Shown here piece after piece: positions 21,898 to 33,255 of a stretch of 64,000 bases of DNA. Numbering within the stretch: the first letter of the stretch is position 1; each line of letters opens with the position of its first letter. A program made the position numbers and the translations under genes. The stretch is from NCBI GenBank assembly GCA_017506865.1, contig JAFCMP010000001.1, forward strand, positions 434,001 through 498,000, written 5' to 3'. A model generated the notes under the pieces. The model saw nothing but the letters and a program-made list of their open reading frames with translations. It was not told where the DNA came from and did not search any database. This DNA comes from Tribonema minus (Eukaryota > Sar > Xanthophyceae > Tribonematales > Tribonemataceae).

Positions 21898-23115
21898 GCC
21901 GGGCGGGTTGCAAAACTTCTCCGCCCCCGCACCTCTTTTTCACCTGTCTCTAGTCCTTTTTGGGGTTGCATTCGAGCGCATGTACCCCATAGCATCGCCT
22001 CTTGCGCTCAGAGCGGCGGCGGTGGCGGCGGCGTGGATGGCAGCGGCAAAACAGCCGCGCCGGCACGCGCCGCCAGCACGCCATGCATGTGTTTTGTAGC
22101 TTGTGGCGCGCGGCGCAGCGGCGCTGCGTCCGCGCGCCCTGTGTATGTTGGTGGCCATGAATGCCTGTGCTGATTGGGTGTGCTTTTGACGTCCGCACGA
22201 AGAGGGCAGTTGTCTGACAGGCAAGGGGGGGTTTCATTGTGTGAGCGCTGCTGCAGCAGAGGGCGTGTTGGCCGGGGGTGCTGGTAGGCACCGCGGCCGC
22301 GCATCCGCAGCGGCGCCAGAGTCTCTGCGCGCACTACAGCGCTCAGCAGCAGCCCCCCACTTCACAATTGAAGTTGAAGTGTTTTCCCCCCGTCGCAAGC
22401 AGCTTCCCCGCATGCGGCAAGAGAGCGAGAGCGCCATACATACATACGCCAGCGGACGCGAGTGGCACGCCAATCATCGGTCGCACATATAGAGGACCGC
22501 CCCGCGAGTGCAGTAATACATTGTCCTTGCATGGATGTCAGAGAGCTATGTAGTGCGTCCTCCGCATGCGTGTGCTTGCTTCTGCTATGAGAGCAGTGGT
22601 TCGCTCCTGCTGCGAGCACTTAGGTACACGCTCTATCGCCTGTTCAAATTGCAGCGACTCTGGGCTCACTTGCCGTTGTGCATGATGTGCCACACGTCTC
22701 GCATGCGCCGTCCACCGACTCTGGGTTTGACGCATGTTACGAGTACACCAGCGAATGCCACATAAATTACCCGTCTACTGTGGCACAATAAGGTCATCAT
22801 GATCTCGAAAACCATTATTGAATTGACGCGATGACAACTAGTGCACAGCTAGAGTGATGGGCCACATACTTCGTATGCTTTCAAAGGATGGTACTACGTA
22901 TTAGTACTGGCATCTTACGGTGCAGTCATGGAAAGGCACAAGCGGTCTCGACCTGCTTCTACAAGTGCGCTGTCAGTCAATAAACTTCAATCATGTACTT
23001 CAACCATCAAGTTGAACTTCCTCAGAGAGTTGAACTCCTGGTTCACCTGCTTCACGCGTTTTAGCCTCTACAGTGTTGCATTGCCGGACATAGAGAGCCT
23101 GCTACCGCAATCAAT
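21898..23115. other. Intergenic region, TAZ gene to UBL-thioredoxin gene
   Basis: No gene is seen. The last 200 bp hold several TTCAA/TTGAA words (CAATCATGTACTTCAACC, AAGTTGAACTTCC, GAGTTGAACTCC) in inverted arrangement. They may be promoter-proximal to the next gene but could equally be a dispersed motif. Confidence 0.45.
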
Positions 23116-26100
23116 ATGAGGGCAGTTCGAAGCTGCGTGGTGGCGTGCATGGCATGTCTGCTGCTCGCGCTCTCGCAGCCAACTGGTGCTTCGTCCGTCA
23201 GCAAGCCTGCTGCCATCAGCAAGCCAGCTGCTGGCGCCAGCAGCGGCCTCGTATTGCGCGTAAGGCTTCCAGATGGCAGCGTCAAGAGAGTTGATGCAAG
23301 TCCCTCCGATAGCGTCGCAGATGTGTGCGAGAAGGTGAGAGGTGGATGACGGTGAAGTTGAACATGTGTTGCACGCATGATGCGATGCCGTCCTTCCCCA
23401 CAAACCATCACCATCGGGTGGTGGTGCTTCCTTGATGAAACTCAGTTCAGCTCCGTCCACGTATGGTCGCGTGTCAGGGTGCCTTCGCGCGCCTGCCTCG
23501 GCGCACGAGTTGACACGTGTCCGCAGATGACTGCTTGTGCGCCGTACGCAACACCATGTGGGAAGTTGATGCCATGCAGTTGAATCAGCGTGTAATTTCC
23601 TAGTTTGGCCCGTCTGCTTCCCCACGAAGATCGACTGCGACTACGAGCACGGCGTGGCGACGGACGCGGACTTTGCCAACTGCGTCGAGGGCACCTCCTC
23701 CGTCAAGGAGCTGAAGCTCGCGAATGGCGCGTGGCTGTACTTGCGGCGAGACCCCGCGGAGGCAGGTCGCAGCAATGCAGAGGCGATCATGCGCATGAAA
23801 AAGCGGCGGGAACGAGAGCTCAAGGTGAGCGCGGGAAGCTCTCCCAGAGCCTGCCATTTGTGACCCTGCCATTTAGTGACATTAATCTCGGCATTTTGGT
23901 GGTGAACACATCGTCGAAGAAATTTCCAGAGCCTGCCATTTTTGGCATTGATCTCGGCATTTTGGTGGTGATCACATTGGTGAAGAGAATGCCAGGCAGT
24001 TCATGTGCAGTGGAGAGCCACGACTTGAAGGAAGCAATTGGGCACGGCTCTGAACATGAAGTGCGCTTGGACCAGTGCTGGCGAAGACGTGTCAGAGCCT
24101 GTGTGCAGTGGACTGCGTGGCTCGCAGCATTCATTATAGCACAAAGGACACGATGATACGCATCATTCAACATCACACACTCTTCAGCATCCAATGTCAT
24201 TGATGTTGGGCCCTGCTATGCAAGAAGTATGTTTGCTGGCAGCAGCATCACTGCCAGTCAACGCATTCAGATCCGCTTGCCACCAAGCCCTGATTATCCA
24301 CCGGCTGCCGCATAACCGCATGTCATCATTCTGGTATAGCTTAAGCAACTTTGCACACAACAGCACGCAGGGCGACCGCGTCTGTTACTCATGCCCTGCA
24401 ACGTGACAGTGCTGTTCACATTCAGGCCGTAAGTGCGCATTCCCATGCTCGCGAGCGTGTAGTGTAACGCAGCTGACCTTTTCTGCTGTGCACTGCCATC
24501 TTGCCAGGGCGGTGGCGTAGTGGAGTGCTTGACCGTGGCCAAGCTGGATCAGGAGATAAAGGAGGCGGGGAACATGCTGGTGGTGGTGGATTTCTTTGCA
24601 GACTGTGAGTGTGTATGTACATGTATGCTGGCGCTCATGCTTCAAGTTGCACATCCGCTTGATACGTTAAAGGCATCAAGCAGCATGCCAGTGACACGCT
24701 GCTGGTGTCCTGCATCCCAGAGGTGCTGTGTGCCTGCTCAGTGCAGTCGAGATTGTGCGGCATGCTGTACGGGGGGGGGGGGGGGGGGGGCAACGGTGGC
24801 AGGCGCAAGACAACCTACCCTAATTACTGGTGGTCACGGTGAGGATTAGGGTTATGCTGCCTCTCATTTCACCAGTGAGAGGCACAGCTTTGACTACAGC
24901 ACAACAATATTCAGTGGCTCGTAGTTGCATCCCACTTGTACGCATCACACGTCGTGGTGCACCGTCGTCAGCAGGCTGTAATGCTCCGAAGGCTGCTTAC
25001 ATGCCGAACCCATTTGTGGGCGAGGGACCCTTAGGGTTAGGGTTAGGGTTAGGGTTAGGGTTAGGGCGCGAGCCTTCTTAAGTCATGGCGCGCGAAGTCT
25101 CCGCACTACTGATGCATCTGGGCGTGCTGATTTTTACGAGCCGGGTACGCGTACGTGCGTACCACTACAACTGCTCACCAATCAGCGCATTGTGGCCGTG
25201 GCCAGCTTGCACATCTTGTCATGCCTGCCTCGTTACCTCATGTTCTACATGCTCCTACATGAAGCATGCATATCATTAGCTGATGCTCTACATAAATATG
25301 TAAAGCGTGCAAACATTGTGCCGACGTGCCTGACCCCCGCTCCCTGTCGCCTGGCATGCTCTGTGTATCAGGGTGTGGGCCTATCATTAGTCTACCCGAT
25401 GCTCTATCTGTCCATCCGCTGCTTTGCCGCGTCGCCGTGCAGCTGCCGAGCAACGACATCTTCCACTCAGGAGGAGCGTCGTACGTGCTCAACGTGGCAG
25501 CGCTCGATGCGCTTGTGTCCAACCATATGAAGCGTGCATACATTGCATAGGCATGTCTGACCCCCGCTCCCTGTTCTCTGGCATGCTCTGTACACGTGTA
25601 TCAGGGTGTGGGCCCTGCAAGGCCATCGCGCCCAAGTACAAGGCCATGGCAGAGGAGTTCCCCAAGGCAGTGCTCCTCAAGGTCAACGTCGACAAGAACA
25701 AGTGAGTCCCGCACTGCGCCTCCAGCTTGATAGCAATGTCATGGCCGCCTTGACAGTACGGTCCTGATTCCAGGTCATGAGCTGGCTGAAGCGTCTCGTG
25801 ATATCCTTTGTCTCAGGGTCAGGGTGAGGGTGAGGGTCAGAGTTACTTGTGGAGCGAGAAGACGTGATACCTTTTTCATTTGCCCTGGTGAGAGGGTCTG
25901 TGGTCTGGCAATGATCCAGCCCGATATGTGCACTACGGTATAGGCAGGTGGATACACTTTGTACTTGTCGTCCTGTCACGGTGACTGCGGAATCGGTCGT
26001 GTCTGTATTGCTCAAGCCTCAACTCACAGCAAGCAGGTGTAATCAGTCAGGGTCCGCACCATCACATTTGCCCACGTCCATTTGCTCGTGCAAAGATGCC

Positions 26101-26905
26101 AGTCAGGCTCTGCCATCCTTGCGCTGGGCAATTGCAGTGCATATGCACATTATGTATGTATCACCTAGAGCTCTACGATCTTTTGATTCGTTTCCATGTA
26201 TGTAGCAATGTGTAATCGCTCCTGTCCACATCGAGCACACACGGCTGTGACTCACATGTCTAGTCTATGTAGTGCACTCTACGACACATATTGTGCGCTG
26301 CGCAATGGTAGTACTGCTCATGTGCCTCATCCGTGCAACAGTCGTGAGGGTCACTTGCTTCGCGCGCAGTTGGACCTGATCTTGTACTGTAATTTAGCCA
26401 CACGTGCAAGCACTTACACTGTGCGCTTGCTGGACACTTTGCGCTTGTTCGTCCCAATCTCACCACTAGCACCACTCCAAGCACCTCTCGCTCAGTTTGA
26501 ATTCGTGTACAACGCTCTTGTGCATACATATGTGCATAGGTACATCAAGAGTATTGAAACATATCGCACTTGTGCATACATGTGTGCATACGCATAAAAC
26601 ACGAAGTATTGAAAACATGCTGATGCTGATGCTACATACCTGGTGGCGCGCGCAGGGCCGCGTCGGAACGGTACAGCGTGAGCAGCATGCGTGCATGTGT
26701 GAATACCTATACTTCTATATATAAAAGCAGTGTTGATCTATATTGATGCATACATACCCCTGCTGCTGCGCGCAGGGCCGCGTCGGAACGGTACAGCGTG
26801 AGCAGCATGCCCACGTTCGTCTTCCTCAAGGGCGGCAGGGTGGTAGACACGCTCAAGGGGGCGGACGAGGGGACGCTGCGCACCAAGATCAAGTCGTACA
26901 TGTGA
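23116..26905 (+). CDS. Secreted-pathway ubiquitin-like-thioredoxin fusion protein
   Basis: Five exons are in phase at every join: 23116-23334, 23630-23824, 24508-24604, 25605-25701, 26776-26905; 245 aa. Residues 1-25 (MRAVRSCVVACMACLLLALS...) form a signal peptide. Residues about 44-118 look like a ubiquitin-like fold of the NPL4 N-terminal type: LVLRVRLPDGSVKRV, a segment ending ADVCEKIDCDY, and SSVKELKLANGAWLYL. A basic linker (MKKRRERELK) leads to a thioredoxin: LVVVDFFADWCGPCKAIAP with the active-site Trp codon split by intron 3, LLKVNVDKNK, and the cis-Pro motif SSMPTFVFLKGGR. There is no KDEL-type ending. Thioredoxins reduce disulphides through CxxC. Joining this to a UBL behind a signal peptide suggests action in the ER, the periplastid space or another compartment reached through the ER. 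An alternative is two genes, but the phase-0 joins at exons 2 and 3 argue for one. Confidence 0.75.
23870..23995 (+). repeat. Tandem copies after the UBL-thioredoxin exon-2 donor
   Basis: CTCGGCATTTTGGTGGTGA occurs twice, about 65 bp apart, with flanking copies of CCAGAGCCTGCCATTT. The array starts about 20 bp after the exon-2 donor (CTCAAG|GTGAGC). Confidence 0.8.
25028..25066 (+). repeat. Interstitial telomeric repeat (TTAGGG)6
   Basis: This is an almost perfect TTAGGG array, six units after CCC, inside intron 3 of the UBL-thioredoxin gene. No clear target duplication flanks it. Smaller patches lie in the same intron at 24842-24853 and in intron 4 near 25815-25845 (degenerate GGGTGAGGG). 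Confidence 0.95.
25327..25612 (+). repeat. Duplicated acceptor edge of thioredoxin exon 4
   Basis: The real acceptor region, 25559-25612, reads GACCCCCGCTCCCTGT, TCTCTGGCATGCTCTGTAC, TATCAGGGTGTGGGCC. A copy at about 25330-25386 carries the same words and its own TATCAG|GGTGTGGGCC. It then runs out of the homology at CTATC, before the CxxC codons. The two are about 230 bp apart. Confidence 0.85.
26645..26811 (+). repeat. Duplicated acceptor edge of thioredoxin exon 5
   Basis: GCGCGCAGGGCCGCGTCGGA, then ACGGTACAGCGTGAGCAGCATGC, occurs at about 26649-26691 and again, as the real exon start, at about 26769-26811. The upstream copy keeps a good AG acceptor and about 40 bp of exon, but then diverges. 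Confidence 0.9.
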
Positions 26906-26966
26906 TGCAGCTTACCGCTGCACATGATCCTGTAGTACCAAGATGCAGTCGTACATGTGATGCAGT
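26886..26966 (+). repeat. Duplicated stop-codon region of the thioredoxin gene
   Basis: ACCAAGATCAAGTCGTACAT then GTGATGCAG, which contains the stop, is followed about 56 bp later by a near copy ending GTCGTACATGTGATGCAG (26937-26966). Here the duplication lies at the 3' end of the gene rather than at a splice site. Confidence 0.8.
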
Positions 26967-29588
26967 GCTCAGCGCTGCTCACTGGTACAGTATTAACTTC
27001 AACACATACAAGGGCGCATACACCTTGCCTGCTTGCAATACACAGGCTGAGGCAACAGAGTGGTGGTGGTGGTCGCTGTGTGTGCTTTCTCGCTGGGCGG
27101 CTTGCTCACAGGTCATTGCCACACAGCCTGCTGCCTGCTCTGGATTAAATAGATTTGAGGCGTGTGTACAGCTGTTCGCTCTTCTTTTTCGATGCATTTG
27201 CGTATGTATGATATCACGCAGCAGAGGCATGGCAGGCACCTGCATGTGGAAAGGGCGCATGATTGTCATGGGAACTGCCTTGAATGCAAGTAAAACAACT
27301 GCTCTGCGGAAGTGACAATGACTTGAAGGTTTCGTCAGCCTTAGGATGGTGAAGACAGGGCGCGTCTGAGCTGCAACATGGTGCTTGCCAATCAGGTACA
27401 GGATTATGCGCTCACTTGCAGCATTCTTGAATGCGACATGGCCTACATGCCGCTCTGTGAGACTACTAAGTACCAGTTGTACATATGTAGCGGACATGCA
27501 CTGAGGCGCTGTGGCACCTGTTTGCACATTTATACACTTCGTGTATACATCGGTGAAAAGCATCTGCATCTAATTTGATACATCTTCAGGTGTACTGGTC
27601 TGCCTGATCATGTTTTTCATGACATCAACTCTGCAGATTACTCTTTGTCACAAGTCGTCAACACTCTACTTGCTGAGTCTCTGGAAGCTCCTGAGCTGTT
27701 CCCCTCGATGCTGTATCAGCTCATCCACAAAGATACGGGCATGAGCGTGGCGCAAAACCGCAAAGCTGCCGCTGTCATCGTCCAAGGCCCTCATGTATAC
27801 CTCTCGCTCCTTGCATCGCGCTGGCTCTACGATCTCGAGCAATTGCCCGCCGCACCAGGCGGACGCTCGTTTTTCGCTCCCCGCCACAGGCCGCATGTAG
27901 CTGCACGCATACTTGACCAGCAGTGGCGTTGACCTGAAGGCCTCGCGGCGTGCCCGGCAGCAGGTTGCACCGGACGGTGGTCGTGAGCTGCAGCCATGCA
28001 GGCATCGAATTTCGCGGAGTCTGTCGCCTTCAACTGACTGGGCGGCGCTGGAGCGGTGTAGCACGATGCCTGCGCCAGCAACAACCACGCGCAACCGGCA
28101 GTGATGGTCCACCTCATCAAAATCAGTGTGGGGAATTTGGCGACGGCTTGGAGTGTGCGCGTGTGAGTGCTCTACAGTGCAGTGAAAGCCAGCTCCCGAA
28201 CGCCAGCTTCAACTTGGGCGCGAGGATTCGAAAAGGGGTCACCAAGCCAATCACGTTGATGCAGATGCAGGGGTGGGCAAGCGGTGGCTGATGGGGTGCC
28301 GGCCGAATGTTGCATCAGCAACTGCAGTTTGCCTGACGTTAAGCCTCAGCAGCCAGTACTGCAAACTTCCAGTACACCACCAGTGTGCTGATGCTCTCAT
28401 TCCCACTGAGCTTGACGGGGTGATGATTGTACCAGGAACGCCAATTTGCGACGTCTGCTTCAGATAGCGCGCCAAATTTACTTCCTCAGAGTTGACTCGC
28501 AATGCCACATTGGTGATGTGCCCGCCCGAGGTGGTTCGACAGTGACTGTCGCAAGAGGCCTAGAACGTCAGTGACTGTCAGCCAGCGAGAGTGAGCATGC
28601 TAGCATAGCATGCGTGCAGTGGGTACAGCAATGTTGCGGGTTGTAATCATGACTATGTGCAACACGGTGTGCATAGCCACTGCTGCCTCTGCTCAATTCA
28701 CGTGTGTCCTATTGCACATTGCAGTCGTGCCTCATATCACCTGCCAGTGCTTCAATGCAACGTGATGTGATTCGGACTGTCTTGTTACTAACAATTGCCC
28801 AATGGATAATGTGACAATGTGTGCACCAGCCTGTGTTTCCTTTTCATGCATGCATGTCATGCGCTGCACGCTTGTTGTGTGCGTAGGCCTGGGTTGCCTA
28901 TTGCATGTGCGTGTGTGTGTGCACTGACAGTTTCCTGCTGGTCTGCAGTCATACATTGATAGATGGATTGGCTATTCTGAATGATCAATGTACACATGAA
29001 TTGCACTGCGCTCTGATACTCGCATTTGATGGTGGGCTGGTGATGCCTGTACTAACTAGCAGGCTGGATCAAGCGCGAAAAACAAATTTCTTGCTAGGAA
29101 AAATACAAAAGCCAAAAATGGCATTCCTGGCCTGGAGCCCCTAAAAATTTCGGATCCCTTCTAAATTGTTCTGCCCTCGTGCTGATTCGCTTTGCGGTGG
29201 CAACTCTCAAAATTTGCGAATCGATCGCGATACACACACCGTACGGAGGACAACAACAGAGGAAGAGACAATAATCCGAAATGACGGAGAAGAGAAAATT
29301 TACTGACGGACCGCACCGCAATCGCTCGCATCTCTTCGAAAATCGTATGCATGCACGTGCACACATTAACAAAAGAGGTGAATCCGCGTGCAGTGCCACA
29401 GCTACAGAGTGTGCGCGCCGCTGTTAGGCAACTGCCGCTCTATTGTGCCGCGAAGGGGCGTGATGGTGACCATCACGCCCCTTTTGCCACCACCACCGCC
29501 ATCACAATTACAGCCTCCGCCACTGCTCCCGTTTACAGTCACCGTTGCCCACCAACTTGAACGCCGCCAGCAACTTGAAGCATGGCGC
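26906..29588. other. Convergent intergenic region
   Basis: It lies between two genes that run toward each other. It contains one copy of a dispersed repeat (27947-28229) and an AT-richer patch (29090-29360). A plus-strand frame at 27645-27932 has protein-like composition but no recognisable domain and no partner exon; it may be a relic linked to the dispersed repeat. Confidence 0.45.
27947..28229. repeat. Dispersed repeat family B, copy 1
   Basis: It runs from GGCGTGCCCGGCAGCAGG to TTCAACTTGGGCGCGAGGATT. It is about 85% similar by eye over its whole length to 31008-31296. Conserved blocks include GGAGCGGTGTAGCACGATGC and GGCTTGGAGTGTGCGCGTGT. There is no tail, target duplication or coding capacity that I can support, so its class is unknown. 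Confidence 0.75.
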
Positions 29589-30819
29589 TCAGTTGCAGGC
29601 CGTGAAGAACTTGCTCAACTGCCAGCTGTAGCCGTTGCAGCAGTAGTTGCACGTCGTGCCAGCGCCGCAGACCGTGCCGGCTCCCCAGCAGTTGCCGCCG
29701 CACCTGGCGACGCAGCGACACCGTGAAGGTTGGTTTGTCAGTCTCTGTCAGCGGGGGTCGTGGTCCACAAGAGCACGCCCCCCTCCCTCAATTGATATCT
29801 CTTTTCACCAACAGGAGACAAGCTTATCAAGTAGGCTTTTGCAAGCAACGGGTTCTGATACTGGCGCAAAGCAAACTTGAACATTTGAAAATGCTGCTCA
29901 CTCACTTTGTTCCAAGCGCGTCGCGGGCAGTATTGCAGCACTGGGAGCAGGTCGTGCCTGCAAGGCAGACGGTGCCATCCGGCCAACACGGCTCCACCCC
30001 GCAATGGTGGGTGGCGTCGGCCCAGAAGGTCGCTGCCTTGCAGCAGTGAATGCACGATGGCGTGACTGGGATGGAACCCCCAGGCACCAGTGGTCCCGTG
30101 GGGATCTTGACGTCACAGACGGCCCCGTCTTGAAGGCAGGGGCCGTTGTAAGGAAAACCAGTGTCGATGGGGCGGGGGGACTCTTGCATGCTGCTTGCTG
30201 AGGGGCAGCACGGCCGTATGCGGAGCGCCCGCACGAACACATCACACAGCGCCAACGGGTGCAGACATTGTCAGTGCAAAAACGGTTACTTCAGGTGATT
30301 GCAGCAGTAATCGCAGCAGCAATTGCAGCATAACAGGGTTTGGGCGCGCACGCGGCGGGTGTCGGCTGCGCCACTGATCTCAAGTCTCAGAGCCGCACCG
30401 TGTCACTGACCTGTGGCGATGCAGTCGCAGTTGTCGTCGCACTGGCAGGAGTTGCACTGATCACACTTATTGCTGCCGCTGCTGGTTGTCATCGTCGCAG
30501 TGCCGCTGCCGCTGCCAGTTGTGGTCGCAGTGCCGCTGCTGCCGGTAGCCGTGGTCGCAGTGCCGCCGCTGCCGCTGCCGGTTGCCGTCGTCGCAGCGCT
30601 GCCGCTGCCGCTGCCAGTTGCCGTCGTCGCAGTGCCGCTGCTGCCGGTAGCCGTGGTCGCAGTGCTGCCGCTGCTGCTGCCGGTTGCCGTCGTCGCAGCG
30701 CTGCCGCTGCCAGAGCTCTGGAGCAGGCGGACCAGGGAGCGCTGCTTCTCCCTGGGCTGCCCTGCCGAAGCCGCAGCTGCGCTGAGGCAGATCAGTAAGA
30801 GGAATGCCATCCACCTCAT
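29589..30819 (-). CDS. Secreted Ser/Thr-rich and cysteine-rich repeat protein
   Basis: Three minus-strand exons join in phase: 30819-30411 (donor ACAG|GTCAGT), 30197-29906 (donor ACAAA|GTGAGT) and 29703-29589, ending in TGA; 271 aa. Residues 1-20 (MRWMAFLLLICLSAAAASAG) are a signal peptide. Residues about 35-115 are a mucin-like Ser/Thr/Gly/Ala tract of repeating TATGS units. A Cys cluster follows (KCDQCNSCQCDDNCDC), then three disulphide-type repeats ending C-x2-C-C: CLQDGAVC...CIHCC, CWPDGTVCLAGTTCSQCC and CWGAGTVCGAGTTCNYCC. The repeated C-x6-C-x5-C-x2-CC spacing resembles small knottin-like extracellular modules. I do not recognise the family. Likely places are the cell surface, cell wall or secreted matrix. 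The Cys repeats start in the second exon and the last repeat occupies its own exon. Confidence 0.7.
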
Positions 30820-31007
30820 CAGTGAGCCGCTGAGAGGGAATGGGTCGGGGGTTGCTGTCCGGGTGTCTGGGGGCGTGTCTGTGCGTGAGTTAGGGCGTTC
30901 CGTGAGGGGCGCGTGTTCTTGGAAAGTTGCGGAATTTTGTTGATGTCCCTAGCAAATGTAATAAAAATCGGGGCGCGATTTCCAAAAACTTAGGTTACGT
31001 AGTGATG

Positions 31008-31296
31008 GCGTGCCCGGCAGCAGCTTGCATCGGGCCGTGGTCGTGAGCTGCAGCCACGCAGGCATCGGATTTCGCGGAGTCTGTGTGTCGCCTTCCGTTG
31101 ACTGGGCAGCGCTGGAGCGGTGTAGCACGATGCTTGCGCCAGAAGCGACGCACACAACCGGCAGTGATGGCCCGCCTCAGTAAATCCAGTAGTTTGGAAA
31201 CTGGCGGCGGCTTGGAGTGTGCGCGTGTGAGTGCCCAAAGGGAGTGAGAGCCATCTTACACCTTCACGCGCCAGCTTCAACTTAGGCGCGAGGATT
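31008..31296. repeat. Dispersed repeat family B, copy 2
   Basis: It is homologous over its full length to 27947-28229, with scattered substitutions and a few small indels (for example GTGTGTCGCC against GTCGCC). It ends at the same CGCGAGGATT boundary as copy 1. Confidence 0.75.
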
Positions 31297-31483
31297 GTCC
31301 TGGCCTGTGAAGTCCAGCTCCAGCTCTGCGTCTCTCAAATTTTGCAGGAGTAGCAGTGCGTAGTACTGCATTGCGGTTCACGGCGCGGCGTGTTGGTGGT
31401 GCCCCTTCCACACAAGATGCATAGTGAACAGCGACATGAGCCATTTACGATTGCAATTTGCCAGCGAAGTATATATATATATT

Positions 31484-31664
31484 GGGGGGGGGCACATGGA
31501 GGAGGACGTAGGGGAGGATCCCGAGATGCCATTTGGCGGCGGCAGCGTTTGAGTGGTTGTCGTTACGACACTTTCAGACTGTCATACGACATGTAGATTC
31601 CGTACAGCTAGTTGCCGATCATCTGGGCTTTTTCGCGCCCTGAGCGAGAATTAATAAAAAGTAC
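31484..31664 (+). mobile_element. LINE 3'-end copy 5
   Basis: It begins with a G9 run followed by CACATGGAGGAGGACGTAGG and ends AATAAAAAGTAC. It belongs to the same 3' end family as the array at 7.1-8.9 kb, with a few substitutions (GATCCCGAG, GTTACGACAC, CCGTACAGCTAGTTGCC). The left flank GAAGTATAT and right flank AAGTACAT are only weakly alike, so the target duplication is uncertain. Confidence 0.8.
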
Positions 31665-33255
31665 ATATCATACAAAGCAATTTTGTTTGCCCATGCACAC
31701 AGGACGCACAAGTGCGTGTACATGTGCATGTAGTATATATACTTTCAATGTAGTATATATACTTTCAAAGTACAAGTGTGACACGCCTGCCATCAGCAGA
31801 GTTGGCAGGCCCAACGTGAGGTCAACAAGTTGATGACAAGGATGCATGACAATGATGAAAAGCAAGCCTGTCAGATGTACGCATGTATTACAATGTGCTT
31901 CTTGTGGGAAGGGCCTCCGCCCACTGCCACATTGTGCGCCACGTGTGAGGTGCCCAGGAAGTATGTGTACAGCGCCGAAATGCGCGTGACACCAGCTACT
32001 GGGAAAGAAAAGAAATCTACCCCTGCGTGCTTCTTGTAGGAGGGCCGCCGCCCGCTGCCGCATTGTGAGCCACCTCACAACTCAGGAAATATGTGTACAA
32101 CGCATGTGCCGCACCAAAGTTGCGCACGACACTGGCTGGAGGGGGGGGGGGCGGGTACCTCAAGCGCACTGAAGTGGACCACAGTGTGCCAATTCGAAAC
32201 ATCAAAACTACCTGAAGTCTCTGTTCTCGCAGTGCACCAAACAACAACGTCTATGCCAAGCACTTCGCGAGAACAACGCTGCCAGGACTGCAATACCCAC
32301 TGGTAGGGAATACCAGCTGCGCAAGAGGAGGGTGCTGGCCTATGCGGCCTCAGAAAAGGCCTAGACTCTCGGAGGTGCGCAGCACTTGGGGATCTTACTT
32401 CAAGTTGGGTACAGGAGAGTCACTGTGCTCAGGCACTCAAAGCGTTGCAACCGCAACGAAGCCAGCGCATGTAGGACCCTCGCAGTTCGGGTTCTTCTTG
32501 ACCTGTGAATGCCGCAGCGGGAGAAAGCAGGACAAACGTGCCGAGGTTTGAGTGTATCTCCAAGCGATTCACACGCACACAGGGCCATGGTGCAATGGTT
32601 GACTCTAATCTGTGAGTACCGTGATGGTGATGACGTGGCTCGAGTTAACGCACTTCAGGCATACTTGAGTATATGAGCTCTGCAGTTGGAGGACATGATA
32701 CCATCCTGGCAATGGAGTCTATGGGAGGGAGCACAGTTTGTGTCAGCCGGCTTGCCTGTTGCCTTTAAGCTGATGACTACAGTGGCTGCGGCGCTAGCTC
32801 CATTGACAATTTCGAAGCCGCACTTTGCTGCTCTCGAGTGGCGATCTGCCCAAGGATACTGCGCTAACAAGCCATCACCACAACCGTGGCTCATTCAATT
32901 TGGCATGTTTAAAAAATGTGCATCAGACCATTGCGGCGCTACGGCAAATCTCAAAACGTGTCAGTGAAAGTAGCAACAGGCGACGACATTCATGACTGTG
33001 GACTCGTGCATGCACACCCTGCCTGGGCGCAGCGGGACAGCCTCTCGTAGATCAGTTACGCAGATCCTCTCACCAGCTCCATTGCCTCAAAATGTGACGC
33101 TACATACGCGCGACTGCGTGCACTATGTGCATTAACATGAAACAGCCCTGACCGTGCCCACTGCGTCGCCAGTGCAGCACGCTCTGCCTGTCCTTCACTT
33201 CGCCAATTCATCAGTCCGCCAATTCATCACGTTCCGCCAATCCATCACCACTCAC

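Larger units (their letters stand above)
30820..33255. other. Repeat-rich region 3' of the SGNH gene
   Basis: It contains dispersed repeat B copy 2, a LINE 3' end (31484-31664) and a tandem pair of about 105 bp, starting GTGCTTCTTG, at 31895-32000 and 32027-32132. The last exon and 3' UTR of the SGNH gene should lie here, but I could not identify them. The 5' flank of the Cys-rich gene is at the left end. Confidence 0.5.

Noticed and set aside
27645-27932. Plus-strand 95-codon frame next to dispersed repeat B
   Set aside because: It has protein-like composition but no known domain, no upstream or downstream exon and no conserved copy beside the second repeat B.
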